Below, one piece after another: positions 9,914 to 18,611 of a stretch of 64,000 bases of DNA. Numbering within the stretch: position 1 is the stretch's first letter; each line of letters begins with the position of its first letter. Both the position numbers and the translations under genes were made by a program. Below the pieces are notes generated by a model, which saw only the letters and a list, made by a program, of their open reading frames with translations, ran no database searches and had not been told where the DNA came from. Source of the DNA: Thermostichus vulcanus str. 'Rupite' (GTDB taxonomy: Bacteria; Cyanobacteriota; Cyanobacteriia; Thermostichales; Thermostichaceae). Where the stretch lies: positions 49,723 to 113,722 of the forward strand of contig NZ_JAFIRA010000007.1 of the NCBI RefSeq assembly GCF_022848905.1, read 5' to 3'.

Positions 9914-10177
9914 ATGTCTGAACGGTCGGATCTGTTAACCCGCAGCTTCGCTGCCCTGATTCGGGGCTATCAGGTCGGGATTTCGCCGCTATTTCCTCCC
10001 ACTTGTCGCTACTCCCCCACCTGCTCTCACTACACCCTAGAAGCCGTGCGGCGCTATGGAGCTTTGCGGGGAGGTTGGCTGGGGATCCGTCGCATTTGTC
10101 GCTGTCATCCCTGGCATCCGGGGGGCTACGATCCCGTTCCGGATTTACCGGGATCCCTGTCTGGCCCGCGGGAATAG
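9914..10177 (+). CDS. yidD: Membrane protein insertion efficiency factor YidD
   Basis: The 87-residue product matches Yid[40 protein letters not shown] and [17 protein letters not shown], with the three conserved Cys positions of the family. YidD sits on the inner face of the membrane and assists YidC-dependent insertion. The classical rpmH-rnpA-yidD-yidC cluster is absent around it, as is common in cyanobacteria. ATG start. Confidence 0.93.
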   Translation: MSERSDLLTRSFAALIRGYQVGISPLFPPTCRYSPTCSHYTLEAVRRYGALRGGWLGIRRICRCHPWHPGGYDPVPDLPGSLSGPRE

Positions 10178-10250
10178 AGCCCATTGCAGTTGCTATCATC
10201 GGCTACAGTGTTGACAACCCCTGGATTCCTGGCTGCTGGCAAGGTGGCGT

Positions 10251-10275
10251 GAGGTACCTCTGGCACGCTAGCGTG
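10251..10275. repeat. Two adjacent perfect palindromes
   Basis: GAGGTACCTC (10251-10260) is followed three bases later by CACGCTAGCGTG (10264-10275), both perfect, in the 258-base gap between yidD and the next gene. They could be a regulator site or a structured RNA. No promoter could be fixed relative to them. Confidence 0.35.
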
Positions 10276-10435
10276 AGCAGAATGGGAGCAGGTGGTTAGG
10301 CTGAGTGGTGTGTTGAGCAGGTCTTGGGTAAAGAACAGGCTCATTTATTTGTGGCAGAAAGCACTTTGCACCGCTCTTGCGAATGTTGTTGCCCACCGCT
10401 AAGCATTCTCGATTGACTGCAACGGAACCGTCACA

Positions 10436-11416
10436 ATGTCCTCTGATCTGAGACCCCCTTTTCGTCCTGTGCGGCCCCCCAAACCCAGCTCAGCCAGTGG
10501 GAAGGTGTCGTCGCAACAGACCGACAGGAACCTTGCAGGGCTAAACCCCCCAGAGGAACCTCAACACTCTTCAGAGCCCGCTGCTCCTGCTCAGCCCAGT
10601 AGCCCAGCCTCTGCAGCAGCAATCAAAGCAGCACAGTCAGAAGACTTAGAAACAGAACGAACCTATCTGGAGCCGATCCCTCCGCCTGGGGAAGAAATGC
10701 AATATCGGGCCATTGGCCTGATCGAAGGGCAGTATATCCCCTCCCCCCAGCAATTTACCCGTGGGGTTTTGCGCACACCAGATGGCTTGGATTTGGATGC
10801 CGTGTTGTTGGGCCGGGTGATGAGCCTGGTGCGCAAGCATTTGCGGCCAGAGCGCAATTACTTGTGGGTGGTTTATCCTCGCACCCGTGAGAAAACGGAG
10901 GATCTGCATGTACAGTTAATGGGAGTCTGGGCACCCGAAGAAATGGGTCAGCCGCTACCCCAGGGATCCCGTTCTCCTGTTGTACCCGATTGGTTTTCCA
11001 TCCGCGGCGAGGTGGTGTTTCAATCCCAAGAAAAGGGGTTTATCATTGTCAAGATTCGTCAGTCTGGGAAAAAAGCTTCCTCCAACCGGAACGAGGCTGC
11101 CCTGGCCAGCAGCAAACCTCAAGCCTTCAAACTGCGCCTCATGGGATCCTTACCCAGCAAAGGGGTAGGAACTTTCTGGGACTTACAGGTGCGCCGTCAG
11201 GGATCCCTACTCTATGTGGAAGCGGGTACCCCGATTGGCCCTGTGATCAAAACGCCCCCACGCCCCCGCCTGAAACGCTCACGCTCAACCCCGCGCCCCC
11301 AAATTAAGAAAGCCCTCAGTAAACCCGCCAGCAGTGGGGAGTCCATTCCAGAGCAGTTTTATTCCCCACGGGATCCCGCCAAGGTTCCCAAGCCGATTAA
11401 GAAAAAACGCCCATAA
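10436..11416 (+). CDS. Conserved hypothetical protein with disordered ends
   Basis: A 326-residue protein. Residues 1-75 are rich in Pro, Ser and Gln. A folded core (about 80-270) contains YRAIGLIEGQYIPSPQQFTRG, DLDAVLLGRVMSLVRKHL, LWVVYPRTREKTEDLHVQL and a second beta-rich part, WFSIRGEVVFQSQEKGFIIVKI. The last 60 residues are very basic (RPRLKRSRSTPRPQIKK). I recognise the core as a conserved cyanobacterial family of unknown function; the basic tail would suit nucleic acid binding, which is a guess. ATG start. The next small gene begins about 50 bases after its stop. Confidence 0.7.
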   Translation: MSSDLRPPFRPVRPPKPSSASGKVSSQQTDRNLAGLNPPEEPQHSSEPAAPAQPSSPASAAAIKAAQSEDLETERTYLEPIPPPGEEMQYRAIGLIEGQYIPSPQQFTRGVLRTPDGLDLDAVLLGRVMSLVRKHLRPERNYLWVVYPRTREKTEDLHVQLMGVWAPEEMGQPLPQGSRSPVVPDWFSIRGEVVFQSQEKGFIIVKIRQSGKKASSNRNEAALASSKPQAFKLRLMGSLPSKGVGTFWDLQVRRQGSLLYVEAGTPIGPVIKTPPRPRLKRSRSTPRPQIKKALSKPASSGESIPEQFYSPRDPAKVPKPIKKKRP

Positions 11417-11463
11417 GTCCTGAACATTGATTGATTGATAAATAAAGGATAAAGTTCTTCCCT

Positions 11464-11793
11464 TTGCTCAGTAAAAGAAAATCCACTTACCCCCTCTTCG
11501 CCGTGCCGGAACCCACTCCTCCCCCAAAAGATCCCAGGAAAGATGAGTTTCTCTCTCCCCGCTATCCCTACTGGGGCGAGGTGAAACCCCAGAATTTGAT
11601 TTTTGATGCCAATTTACAGGAATTCAGCAATAAAGTGGCCCTGATTTGTAGCTTGGAAACTGGCGGAAAACTGAAGCCTGAGGAAGCTTATCGACAAATT
11701 AAAGAGCTGTGGAAACAACTCAAAGAAACCAAGAAAGCCATTTTGGATGACCCCCAGTGGCAGGAGCCACCGCCAGACTTACCGGAAGACTAG
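11464..11793 (+). CDS. Small conserved cyanobacterial protein (DUF7219-like)
   Basis: A 109-residue acidic/basic soluble protein with the core FLSPRYPYWGEVKPQNLIFD, NLQEFSNKVALICSLETGGK and EEAYRQIKELWKQLKETKK. I recall this pattern as a cyanobacterial family of unknown function (DUF7219). There is no in-frame ATG near the 5' end. TTG at 11464 is the longest choice and GTG at 11503 (MPEPTPPPKD) is an alternative; an AAAGGA run sits 14-15 bases before the TTG. Probably co-transcribed with the gene upstream. Confidence 0.7.
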   Translation: MLSKRKSTYPLFAVPEPTPPPKDPRKDEFLSPRYPYWGEVKPQNLIFDANLQEFSNKVALICSLETGGKLKPEEAYRQIKELWKQLKETKKAILDDPQWQEPPPDLPED

Positions 11794-11879
11794 CCAGCGG
11801 GTAGCCCACCGAGGGGCAAGCGACCCTGGTGCAGAGCGGCCAAAAGAGCAGATAATAACGCCTGGGTAGTGCCGAGTCG

Positions 11880-13616
11880 GTGCATGGCATGCAAACCTTT
11901 CCCTCCCCTGAAGCGTTACGGCGGCTGCCGGCTGGGGTTGCCGATGTGGCGATTGTCTTCGGCACCTTGGTGCTGCTGGCATTGATTGCCCAGGTGGGGA
12001 CAGGGGCTTTTGTGCGCTTTCAACCCCCCGCCGTGGTGCCTCAGATCGACTTGGATCCGCGCAACCTGCCTTACTATGCGGCGCGTTCCACCTTGCGCAT
12101 GTTCATTGCCCTCGGGTTTTCCACAGCTTTTACCTTGGTCTACGGCTACATTGCCTCAAAAAGCCGTTGGGCTGAACGGATCATGATTCCGCTGCTGGAT
12201 ATTCTGCAGTCGGTGCCGGTTTTGGGTTTTTTATCGATCACGGTTACGGGATTTATTGCCTTGTTTCCAGGCAGTTTGCTGGGGTTGGAGGCGGCTTCTA
12301 TCTTTGCCATCTTTACCAGCCAAGTCTGGAACATGACTTTTTCCTTTTATCAATCTCTACGCACCATTCCCCAAGAATTATCGGAAGCCACCACCCTCTA
12401 TCGCTTATCTGCTTGGCAGCGGTTTACCCAATTGGAGGTTCCCTCAGCCATGGTCGGCCTGCTCTGGAACGCCATGATGAGTTTTGGGGGCGGGTGGTTT
12501 TTTGTGGCGGCCAGCGAAGCCATTAGTGTGCTCAATCAAGACTACACACTGCCGGGGATTGGCTCCTATGTGGAGGCGGCTATTCGAGCGGAGGATCTGC
12601 CGAAACTGGGTTGGGCTTTGTTGACCATTGCTCTGGTGATTGTGCTGGTGGATCAACTGTTTTGGCGACCTTTGATTGTTTGGTCGGATAAGTTTCGCTT
12701 GGAGCAGAGCGCCGGGATGTCTGTCCCGGAATCTTGGCTTTACGATCTGTTGACCACGGCTCGGATTCCGCGACTGCTCAATAGCTGGCTCACCCCAACC
12801 CGCGAGCTGCTGGATCGGTTGTTGTCGGCCCTGACTCGTCCGCAGGGGGTGCCCCTCAGGGATCCAGAACGGCAGCAGCGCCAGGATCGGCTGTTGACCC
12901 AGATCCTGTTGGTAGTGATTGGAGCGATTTTGGTTTGGATCCTGAACTTCATCACCACTACTGTGGGTTGGGGAGAGGTTCTGCTCACGTTTGGCCTCGG
13001 GATCCTTACCCTGCTGCGGGTGGCGTTGCTTTTGGTTTTGGCCACTGTGGTTTGGACACCGATTGGAGTGGCGATTGGATTCAATCCACAACTGGCGAGA
13101 TTACTCCAGCCAGTAGTGCAGTTTCTGGCGGCTTTCCCGGCCAACTTTATCTTTCCTTTTGCCACATTATTTTTTATTCGGGCCCACATCAGCATTGAAT
13201 GGGGCAGCATTGTGCTGATGTCTTTGGGAGCGCAGTGGTACATTCTCTTCAATTCCATTGCAGGTGCTCAGAGCATCCCTACGGATTTGCGAGAAATGGC
13301 AGTGGATGTGGGGTTGCGGGGTTGGCAGCGCTGGCGCCAGTTGATTATCCCTGGGATCTTTTCTGCTTGGGTCACTGGGGGGGTCACCGCCAGTGGTGGC
13401 GCCTGGAACGCCAGTATTGTCTCGGAAATCGTAACCTGGGGATCCACCACCCTCACTGCCACTGGACTAGGTTCCTATATCGCAGAAGCCACTGCGGTGG
13501 GAGACTGGCCCCGCATCACCTTGGGGATTGGCATGATGAGTTTGTTTGTGGTGGGATTCAATCGATTGTTGTGGCGGCGGCTCTATCAATTGGCGGAAGA
13601 AAAATATCACCTCTAG
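11880..13616 (+). CDS. ABC transporter permease, two fused permease domains (nitrate/sulfonate type)
   Basis: A 578-residue integral membrane protein with two BPD_transp_1 domains in tandem. The first carries the EAA-like loop in ELSEATTLYRLSAWQRFTQL (about residues 165-185), the second in DLREMAVDVGLRGWQRWRQL (about 460-485). The halves are linked by a soluble stretch around 270-340. The family transports nitrate, sulfonate, taurine or bicarbonate-like anions, but this double-length subfamily has no assigned substrate. GTG at 11880 is the longest start; ATG at 11889 is equally good. The ATPase gene begins 28 bases downstream. No periplasmic binding protein gene is adjacent. Confidence 0.87.
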   Translation: MHGMQTFPSPEALRRLPAGVADVAIVFGTLVLLALIAQVGTGAFVRFQPPAVVPQIDLDPRNLPYYAARSTLRMFIALGFSTAFTLVYGYIASKSRWAERIMIPLLDILQSVPVLGFLSITVTGFIALFPGSLLGLEAASIFAIFTSQVWNMTFSFYQSLRTIPQELSEATTLYRLSAWQRFTQLEVPSAMVGLLWNAMMSFGGGWFFVAASEAISVLNQDYTLPGIGSYVEAAIRAEDLPKLGWALLTIALVIVLVDQLFWRPLIVWSDKFRLEQSAGMSVPESWLYDLLTTARIPRLLNSWLTPTRELLDRLLSALTRPQGVPLRDPERQQRQDRLLTQILLVVIGAILVWILNFITTTVGWGEVLLTFGLGILTLLRVALLLVLATVVWTPIGVAIGFNPQLARLLQPVVQFLAAFPANFIFPFATLFFIRAHISIEWGSIVLMSLGAQWYILFNSIAGAQSIPTDLREMAVDVGLRGWQRWRQLIIPGIFSAWVTGGVTASGGAWNASIVSEIVTWGSTTLTATGLGSYIAEATAVGDWPRITLGIGMMSLFVVGFNRLLWRRLYQLAEEKYHL

Positions 13617-13644
13617 AGAACTTTGGGTAGAAGGAAAGTGCTGT

Positions 13645-15021
13645 ATGCATCTCAACTCGGTTCGTCCATTAATTCAGGTCGAGGATGTCCACAAGCGGTT
13701 TCCGCTACCGGAAGGCAAAGGTGAGTTTACCGTATTAAGTCAAATCAGCCTCGAGGTGAGAAGCGGGGAAGTCCTGGCGCTGTTGGGCCGCAGTGGCAGT
13801 GGCAAAAGCACCCTACTGCGCATCATGGCGGGGTTAATCCCCCCCAGTCAGGGGCAAGTGTTCAGCAGCGGTAAGCTCCTGCGTGGGGCCAACCCGGATG
13901 TGGCCATGGTGTTTCAAAGTTTTGCCCTGCTGCCCTGGTTGACGGTGCAAGAAAATGTGGAGTTGGGATTGCAAGCCCAAGGGATCCCACGGGAGGTGCG
14001 ACGGCAGCGGGCCCTGAAGGCGATCGACCTGGTGGGGTTGGATGGATTTGAAAGTGCTTATCCCAAGGAACTCTCCGGCGGCATGAAACAACGGGTGGGC
14101 TTTGCCCGCGCCTTTGTGTTGGAGCCGAAGGTGTTGTTTATGGATGAACCCTTCAGTGCTTTGGATGTCCTGACTGCCGAAAACCTGCGCGGAGAAATTG
14201 ACGATCTTTGGAATGCCCAATCCTTCCCTTCCCAGAGCATTTTGATCGTCACCCACAACATCGAGGAGGCGGTTTTTCTGGCGGATCGGGTGGTGATTTT
14301 GGGGGCCAATCCAGGACGGGTGCGCGGAGAAGTCAAAATTGACCTACCCCGGCCCCATGACCGGGCGGATCCCCGCTTTAAGTCTCTGGTAGAGTACATC
14401 TACACGATCATGACCAATCCCGAGATCGAGGTGACGGGAGAAGTGGCGGTGCCAGCTCCCGTGGCCGCTGCTCAGAAGATCCTCTCGCCCTACGCTCGTC
14501 CGCTGCCCTATGCGCGGGTGGGGGGGATCAGTGGCCTTTTGGAACTGGTTGTGGAGCAGCCGGAAGGGAGGGTGGATATTGCCGCTCTAGCGGAACGGAT
14601 CCGGCTGGCGGTGGACGATCTGCTACCGATTTTGGATGCAGCAGTCTTGCTGGGGTTTGCCCAGATCTCTGAAGGGGAAGTTCACCTCACAGACATTGGC
14701 CGAGACTTTGCCACCACCACCATTCTGCGCAGCAAAGACCTCTTCCGGCAGCAGCTGTTGGAGCGGGTGCCGGTGTTCAAGAGTATTCTGCAAACCCTTG
14801 AAGAGAAACGCAGCCGCTCGATGCGGGGAGAGTTTTTTTTGGATTTGTGGGATGAGCATTTTCCCCATGCAGAGGCGGAACGTCAGTTTGCCACTGCCAT
14901 TGACTGGGGCCGCTACGCGGAGTTGTTTGAATACGATGCTTTTGAAGAACGGCTGTATCTGCCGGAGCCAGCCGATACTGCCGCGGCTGCCGTCGCCAGC
15001 GCTGCCGAAACAGAGTATTAG
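13645..15021 (+). CDS. ABC transporter ATP-binding protein with AAA-associated C-terminal domain
   Basis: A 458-residue cytoplasmic ATPase of the preceding permease. Walker A is LLGRSGSGKSTLLR, the Q-loop region is MVFQSFALLPWL, the signature is LSGGMKQRVGFARAF, Walker B is VLFMDEPFSALD and the H-loop is ILIVTHNIEEAVFLAD. After about residue 280 a second domain (LLELVVEQPEGRVDIAALAE to the end) matches the AAA-associated C-terminal domain found on this ATPase subfamily. ATG at 13645 has AAGGAAAG about 7 bases upstream and gives MHLNSVRPLIQVEDV; the open frame reaches further upstream but overlaps the permease. The protein ends in an Ala-rich tail. Confidence 0.9.
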   Translation: MHLNSVRPLIQVEDVHKRFPLPEGKGEFTVLSQISLEVRSGEVLALLGRSGSGKSTLLRIMAGLIPPSQGQVFSSGKLLRGANPDVAMVFQSFALLPWLTVQENVELGLQAQGIPREVRRQRALKAIDLVGLDGFESAYPKELSGGMKQRVGFARAFVLEPKVLFMDEPFSALDVLTAENLRGEIDDLWNAQSFPSQSILIVTHNIEEAVFLADRVVILGANPGRVRGEVKIDLPRPHDRADPRFKSLVEYIYTIMTNPEIEVTGEVAVPAPVAAAQKILSPYARPLPYARVGGISGLLELVVEQPEGRVDIAALAERIRLAVDDLLPILDAAVLLGFAQISEGEVHLTDIGRDFATTTILRSKDLFRQQLLERVPVFKSILQTLEEKRSRSMRGEFFLDLWDEHFPHAEAERQFATAIDWGRYAELFEYDAFEERLYLPEPADTAAAAVASAAETEY

Positions 15022-15082
15022 CCAGCAAAGAAGAGGAAGAAGAACTTCATGAATTTGAAGATCGTCATCAGAAACGAAACCA

Positions 15083-15438
15083 TTTCTGCGTATCCTCGAA
15101 GCAGTGGCGGTCAAACGCGGCAAGAGAGTATTAGCAGAAAATCCCAACGGTACCAGCCAGGCATGTTCGGGATGTGGTGAACAAGTGCAGAAGACGCTGA
15201 CAGACCGGGTTCAAAGTGCTCCGCACCGCTGGCGCGACCACTGCCCTCATTGTGGGTTGGAGATGGATCGAGACTGGAACGCGGCACGGAACCTTTTGCA
15301 TCGGGCACAACGGACGCTGGGACAGGCGTTTGCTGGCTGTGGAGGATCCTTGGGTACGAGTCCTGTGAAGCAGCAACTCTCATTTGTGAATTTGAGAGGC
15401 CCCCGCTACAGCGCAGCTTAGCGGCGGGAGTTGTCACC
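15083..15438 (+). pseudogene. Remnant of a TnpB (IS200/IS605 family) gene, 3' end only
   Basis: About 112 codons of the C-terminus of a TnpB protein remain, from FLRILEAVAVKRGK to the stop at 15419-15421, followed by 17 bases of the element's right end. It is close to the copy at the right edge of this window: the shared zinc-ribbon start NPNGTSQACSGCGEQVQKTL, then CPHCGLEMDRDWNAARNLL with the last RuvC Asp. Relative to that copy it has a 24-base in-frame insertion between the two cysteine pairs. Everything upstream, including two of the RuvC acidic residues, is missing. The similarity stops at GTTGTCACC (15430-15438), which marks the old right end. Confidence 0.85.
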
Positions 15439-15454
15439 TCCCTGTGATCTCCCT

Positions 15455-17005
15455 TTATGGATGGCGATCTCGGCCCGCTCCGTATTGCCAAGCCTGGTGG
15501 CGACGTTGCCGGAAATAATCGGCGGATTTCTCGCCTTCCTCCTGACTCTGAACTGAAGCCAGGCGATCCAATAGGCTGTATAGACCCAAAGCGCTAAAAT
15601 GCCCCACCCACTGGGTCAGTTCTAGCGGCCCGATTTGGCCCAGCAGTTGGGCCACTAGCCAGGGATCCCGGCTCATTACCCCCCACAAGGCTTGCGCCAA
15701 TCCGCCAAACTGCACCACATCCTGCAAAAAGGGCTTAATCACCTGTGGGCCAGCGGCGAACATGGCCCCAAACACGGTACTCAACAGGCGGTTAATGCTG
15801 TTTGGATCCCAATGCTTTACCTTGAGGGGTGGGATCATCGCCTTTTGAAACAACCAAGTAACCGCCAGGTTGGGTTGGTAGGGTTGCAGCAGAGCGAGAG
15901 CCGTTTGATCCAGCTCCTGTTGACTCAGGGCCTCATGGATCCCTTGTTGCAGGCGGTGCAAATGGCGCAGCATCGCCCCAAACCCGCCAAAACTGAGAGG
16001 TGACTGGCTGCCGCTGCTATCCCCGACTGCCAAGAGGCGATCCCAGGGCATTTGTAAAGGGCTGCGGCGATAGGCCGGAAAAACCCCACATAGCTTGCGT
16101 ACCCAGGTGATCTCCGCCAAGTCCACCCCCTGATAGGTGGGCAGATGGTGCAAATAGTCTTGCCAGAGGGTCGCAAGGCTGGGGCGACCCGGATCCAAAT
16201 CGCAGTAGGTAAACAGGTAGGTGGTGCGGCCATCGCGGGCGGGGAAGGCTTCCCAAAAGGGGTGATAGCTGGGTTGCGTCGGAGAGAAGCTGTAGAATAC
16301 ATCCCCATAGTCCAGGTGCGGCAACCCCTGGGCGCAGGATCCCACCACCAAACAGACGCTATCCGGCGGTTGTCCCCCGCGGGCTTGTGCCACCACCGGC
16401 GAACGGTGTCCCATGGCATCCAGCAGCAGTTGGGCTCCCACAGTGGCCGCGGTAGTTTGCACTTGGATCCCATCCGGGTGAACGGTTGCCCCCACAAAAG
16501 CCTGCTGCTCCAGCAACTGCCCCCCCCATTCCAGAAAATGGTTCTTCAAGCATTCCAGCAGACCGACCGGATCCACCCCCACATTCAGCACCTCCTCCAC
16601 CCACCACTGCGGCCCATCCCCAAAGCCAATGCGCCCTGCGGAATAGTGAGTCACCTTGACCTGTTCCAGTTCTGCGGGGGTCAGCAGTTCCAGCTCCAAC
16701 AAAACCTGCAATTCCTGCCCGGAAATGTTCCATTCCTGCTCTCGGCCCCGCAGGATGCCGCGCTCGATTAGGATCACCCGCCAACCCCGCTTCGCCAAAG
16801 CTGCCCCCAACAGGATCCCCAGAGTACCTCCGGCAATCACCACATCGGCCTTCACGGCTCCCAATTTTTCGGAACGGGTTTGCACCACCGGTTGGGGAGG
16901 TTTTGGGGATCCCCCCTGTTGCTGGCGCAGGGATCCCCACCAGCGATCCCAGTCGGGCAGAGCTTCTGGAGGAGTAACGAGTTCAGGAGTAAGCAGTTCG
17001 GCCAT
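15455..17005 (-). CDS. CruP-like FAD-dependent oxidoreductase (lycopene cyclase family)
   Basis: A 516-residue flavoprotein. The FAD-binding beta-alpha-beta motif is VVIAGGTLGILLGAALAKRG (residues about 53-72). It is followed by LIERGILRGREQEWNISGQE and later by DSVCLVVGSCAQG, FWEAFPARDGRTTYLFTY and LLAVGDSSGSQSPLSFGGFG. I recognise this as the CruP paralogue of the CruA lycopene cyclases, conserved from cyanobacteria to plants. In plants CruP has been linked to limiting oxidative damage rather than cyclisation, so cyclase activity should not be assumed. The ATG at 17005 gives MAELLTPEL, a sensible N-terminus, although no Shine-Dalgarno is visible; a longer open frame runs to 17122. It starts 43 bases after the sugar-kinase gene stop, same strand. 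Confidence 0.8.
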   Translation of the reverse strand: MAELLTPELVTPPEALPDWDRWWGSLRQQQGGSPKPPQPVVQTRSEKLGAVKADVVIAGGTLGILLGAALAKRGWRVILIERGILRGREQEWNISGQELQVLLELELLTPAELEQVKVTHYSAGRIGFGDGPQWWVEEVLNVGVDPVGLLECLKNHFLEWGGQLLEQQAFVGATVHPDGIQVQTTAATVGAQLLLDAMGHRSPVVAQARGGQPPDSVCLVVGSCAQGLPHLDYGDVFYSFSPTQPSYHPFWEAFPARDGRTTYLFTYCDLDPGRPSLATLWQDYLHHLPTYQGVDLAEITWVRKLCGVFPAYRRSPLQMPWDRLLAVGDSSGSQSPLSFGGFGAMLRHLHRLQQGIHEALSQQELDQTALALLQPYQPNLAVTWLFQKAMIPPLKVKHWDPNSINRLLSTVFGAMFAAGPQVIKPFLQDVVQFGGLAQALWGVMSRDPWLVAQLLGQIGPLELTQWVGHFSALGLYSLLDRLASVQSQEEGEKSADYFRQRRHQAWQYGAGRDRHP

Positions 17006-17048
17006 TAGATAGAGGAAGGAGGAGTGGTGAAGAAAGCCCTTCTTTAGC

Positions 17049-18395
17049 CTAAACCAGCTCAACCCGCCCTCGGCCCGACAAACGGCGATAGACCACAGCC
17101 AGTGTATCCGCCTCACCCACATTACCCGGAAACAACACCACCGGCAAATGGGGAAAGCGGGGATGATCCGCCGGTGTAATCACCATCGAGACTCCTGGAT
17201 GGATCTGCCCCAACAAGCGCACCGCCGACAGGTTCAAACCCACACTGAGGGTGTCATTGGAAGTAATGCCCCCTTTGCTGATCAGGTAGCCAATCCCAGC
17301 AGGCAAGCCCTGCACCACCTGCATCAGTAACCTGGAAACCTTTTGCCCAAAAGCCAAGCGGGTTTCTATGGCCGAAGCCCCCTCCCCATCAAAAGTCAGC
17401 TCCTCCCGGCTGGTATAAACCACAGGGGTTTGCCCTGACTCATAAGCAGCCTGCACCTGGGTTAGGATCCCCTGGAGCAAATCCTCCTCTGCCCCCGGCT
17501 GCAACAATAACCGCACTGCCACCTCAATGCCCTGGATCCCAGGCTCTTGCAACAATTGCGCCAGTTGCTGGCTGGATTTCTGCACATGGGATCCAACAAT
17601 CACCACCCCTGGCTGCTTGGACCGGACAAACTGCCCCATCTGTTCGGGGGCAACCGGTTGTGGGGGCAACTGGGCCAAAGCGGTCAACAGGCTGGCGGCG
17701 CTGCGAAACAAGAAGCGCTTGCCTTGAGAGGCCGCCGCCAAGACATCCTTGGCAAAGCGATCCAGATCCGCCTGGGTTTCCCCATCCACCACGCAGCAGA
17801 CATTCCCTTGCAACGCCAAGAGTTTCTGCAAACAGCCGGAACGAATCTGCTCTAGGGTAAACCGTTCCACCTGTGCAGCTGGAATACGGCCTTGGGTTTT
17901 CTCCTCCACATAATCCGGCAAATAGCTGTGGTGGTAGGCAAAAACGGAATCACGGGCAAACTCAGTCTCATGAACTGGCACCCATTCCTCACCTACCCGT
18001 AGGTAATGAACGCTCGCGCGCGTGATCCGGCCCCCCTCAAAAAAGGCCGGCACCAAAAAGTGGGCATCAAAAGGCCCCAATTCCGCCGCTATCACATCGG
18101 TTTCTAGGGGGTAATGTCCGCGTAAGGTCGAGTCGGAACGGCTGACAACAATTGCCTCCGAAAGCCCCACTTCCGCCATCCCCTTTTTCAAGGCTTGGCA
18201 AACGGAGCGGGTTACCTGAGCTGCCTTTGCCGATGGCAGGGCCCGGGTATTGGTGAGGATAAAACGAATGGGGGAGTTATCCTGCAAGCCCAGTTTCAAG
18301 GTGTCCGCATCCCAGCGGGTGAGGAGCAAGCAACTGTGAACGGTTTGGGATCCCGTTGGGTCATCATCCAACACAACGATTGGGGGAAAGGTCAT
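17049..18395 (-). CDS. Four-carbon acid sugar kinase family protein (DUF1537/OtnK type)
   Basis: A 448-residue protein with the two domains of the family. The N-terminal substrate domain has VVLDDDPTGSQTVHSCLLLT, FILTNTRALPSAKA, VVSRSDSTLRGHYPLETDVI and FLVPAFFEGGRIT. The C-terminal nucleotide-binding domain has VVIVGSHVQKSSQQL, GYLISKGGITSNDTL and VLFPGNVGEADTLAVVYRRL. Characterised members phosphorylate D-erythronate or D-threonate in bacteria that catabolise tetronates. The usual partner genes (PdxA2, OtnC/OtnI) are not nearby, so the physiological substrate here is unclear. ATG start. It is upstream of the CruP-like gene and probably in the same transcript. Confidence 0.87.
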   Translation of the reverse strand: MTFPPIVVLDDDPTGSQTVHSCLLLTRWDADTLKLGLQDNSPIRFILTNTRALPSAKAAQVTRSVCQALKKGMAEVGLSEAIVVSRSDSTLRGHYPLETDVIAAELGPFDAHFLVPAFFEGGRITRASVHYLRVGEEWVPVHETEFARDSVFAYHHSYLPDYVEEKTQGRIPAAQVERFTLEQIRSGCLQKLLALQGNVCCVVDGETQADLDRFAKDVLAAASQGKRFLFRSAASLLTALAQLPPQPVAPEQMGQFVRSKQPGVVIVGSHVQKSSQQLAQLLQEPGIQGIEVAVRLLLQPGAEEDLLQGILTQVQAAYESGQTPVVYTSREELTFDGEGASAIETRLAFGQKVSRLLMQVVQGLPAGIGYLISKGGITSNDTLSVGLNLSAVRLLGQIHPGVSMVITPADHPRFPHLPVVLFPGNVGEADTLAVVYRRLSGRGRVELV

Positions 18396-18611
18396 AAGAT
18401 AGGCTGGAGCAACAACAGAGAAGAAGAGAGTGAAAAGATCAGCAAAAAAGCCACTCCCTCTGACTGGAATACGGATTCTTTCTCATCCTCCCTCAAATTT
18501 GCGGCCTGCTCCGCCCTCCCAACCAGGAAAATTTGTCATCATGAGTATAAAGGGGCTTTAGCCTCAGCAGGGATCCCTTCTCTGCCAATATCACCCTGAG
18601 CGGGGAGAACA

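Noticed and set aside
12444..13258. Long minus-strand open frames across the ABC permease
   Set aside because: Composition is low-quality (Gln/Asn/His-rich) and they are fully antisense to two clear permease domains.
13546..13644. Longer N-terminus for the ABC ATPase
   Set aside because: It would overlap the permease and adds non-conserved residues; ATG 13645 has a good ribosome-binding site.
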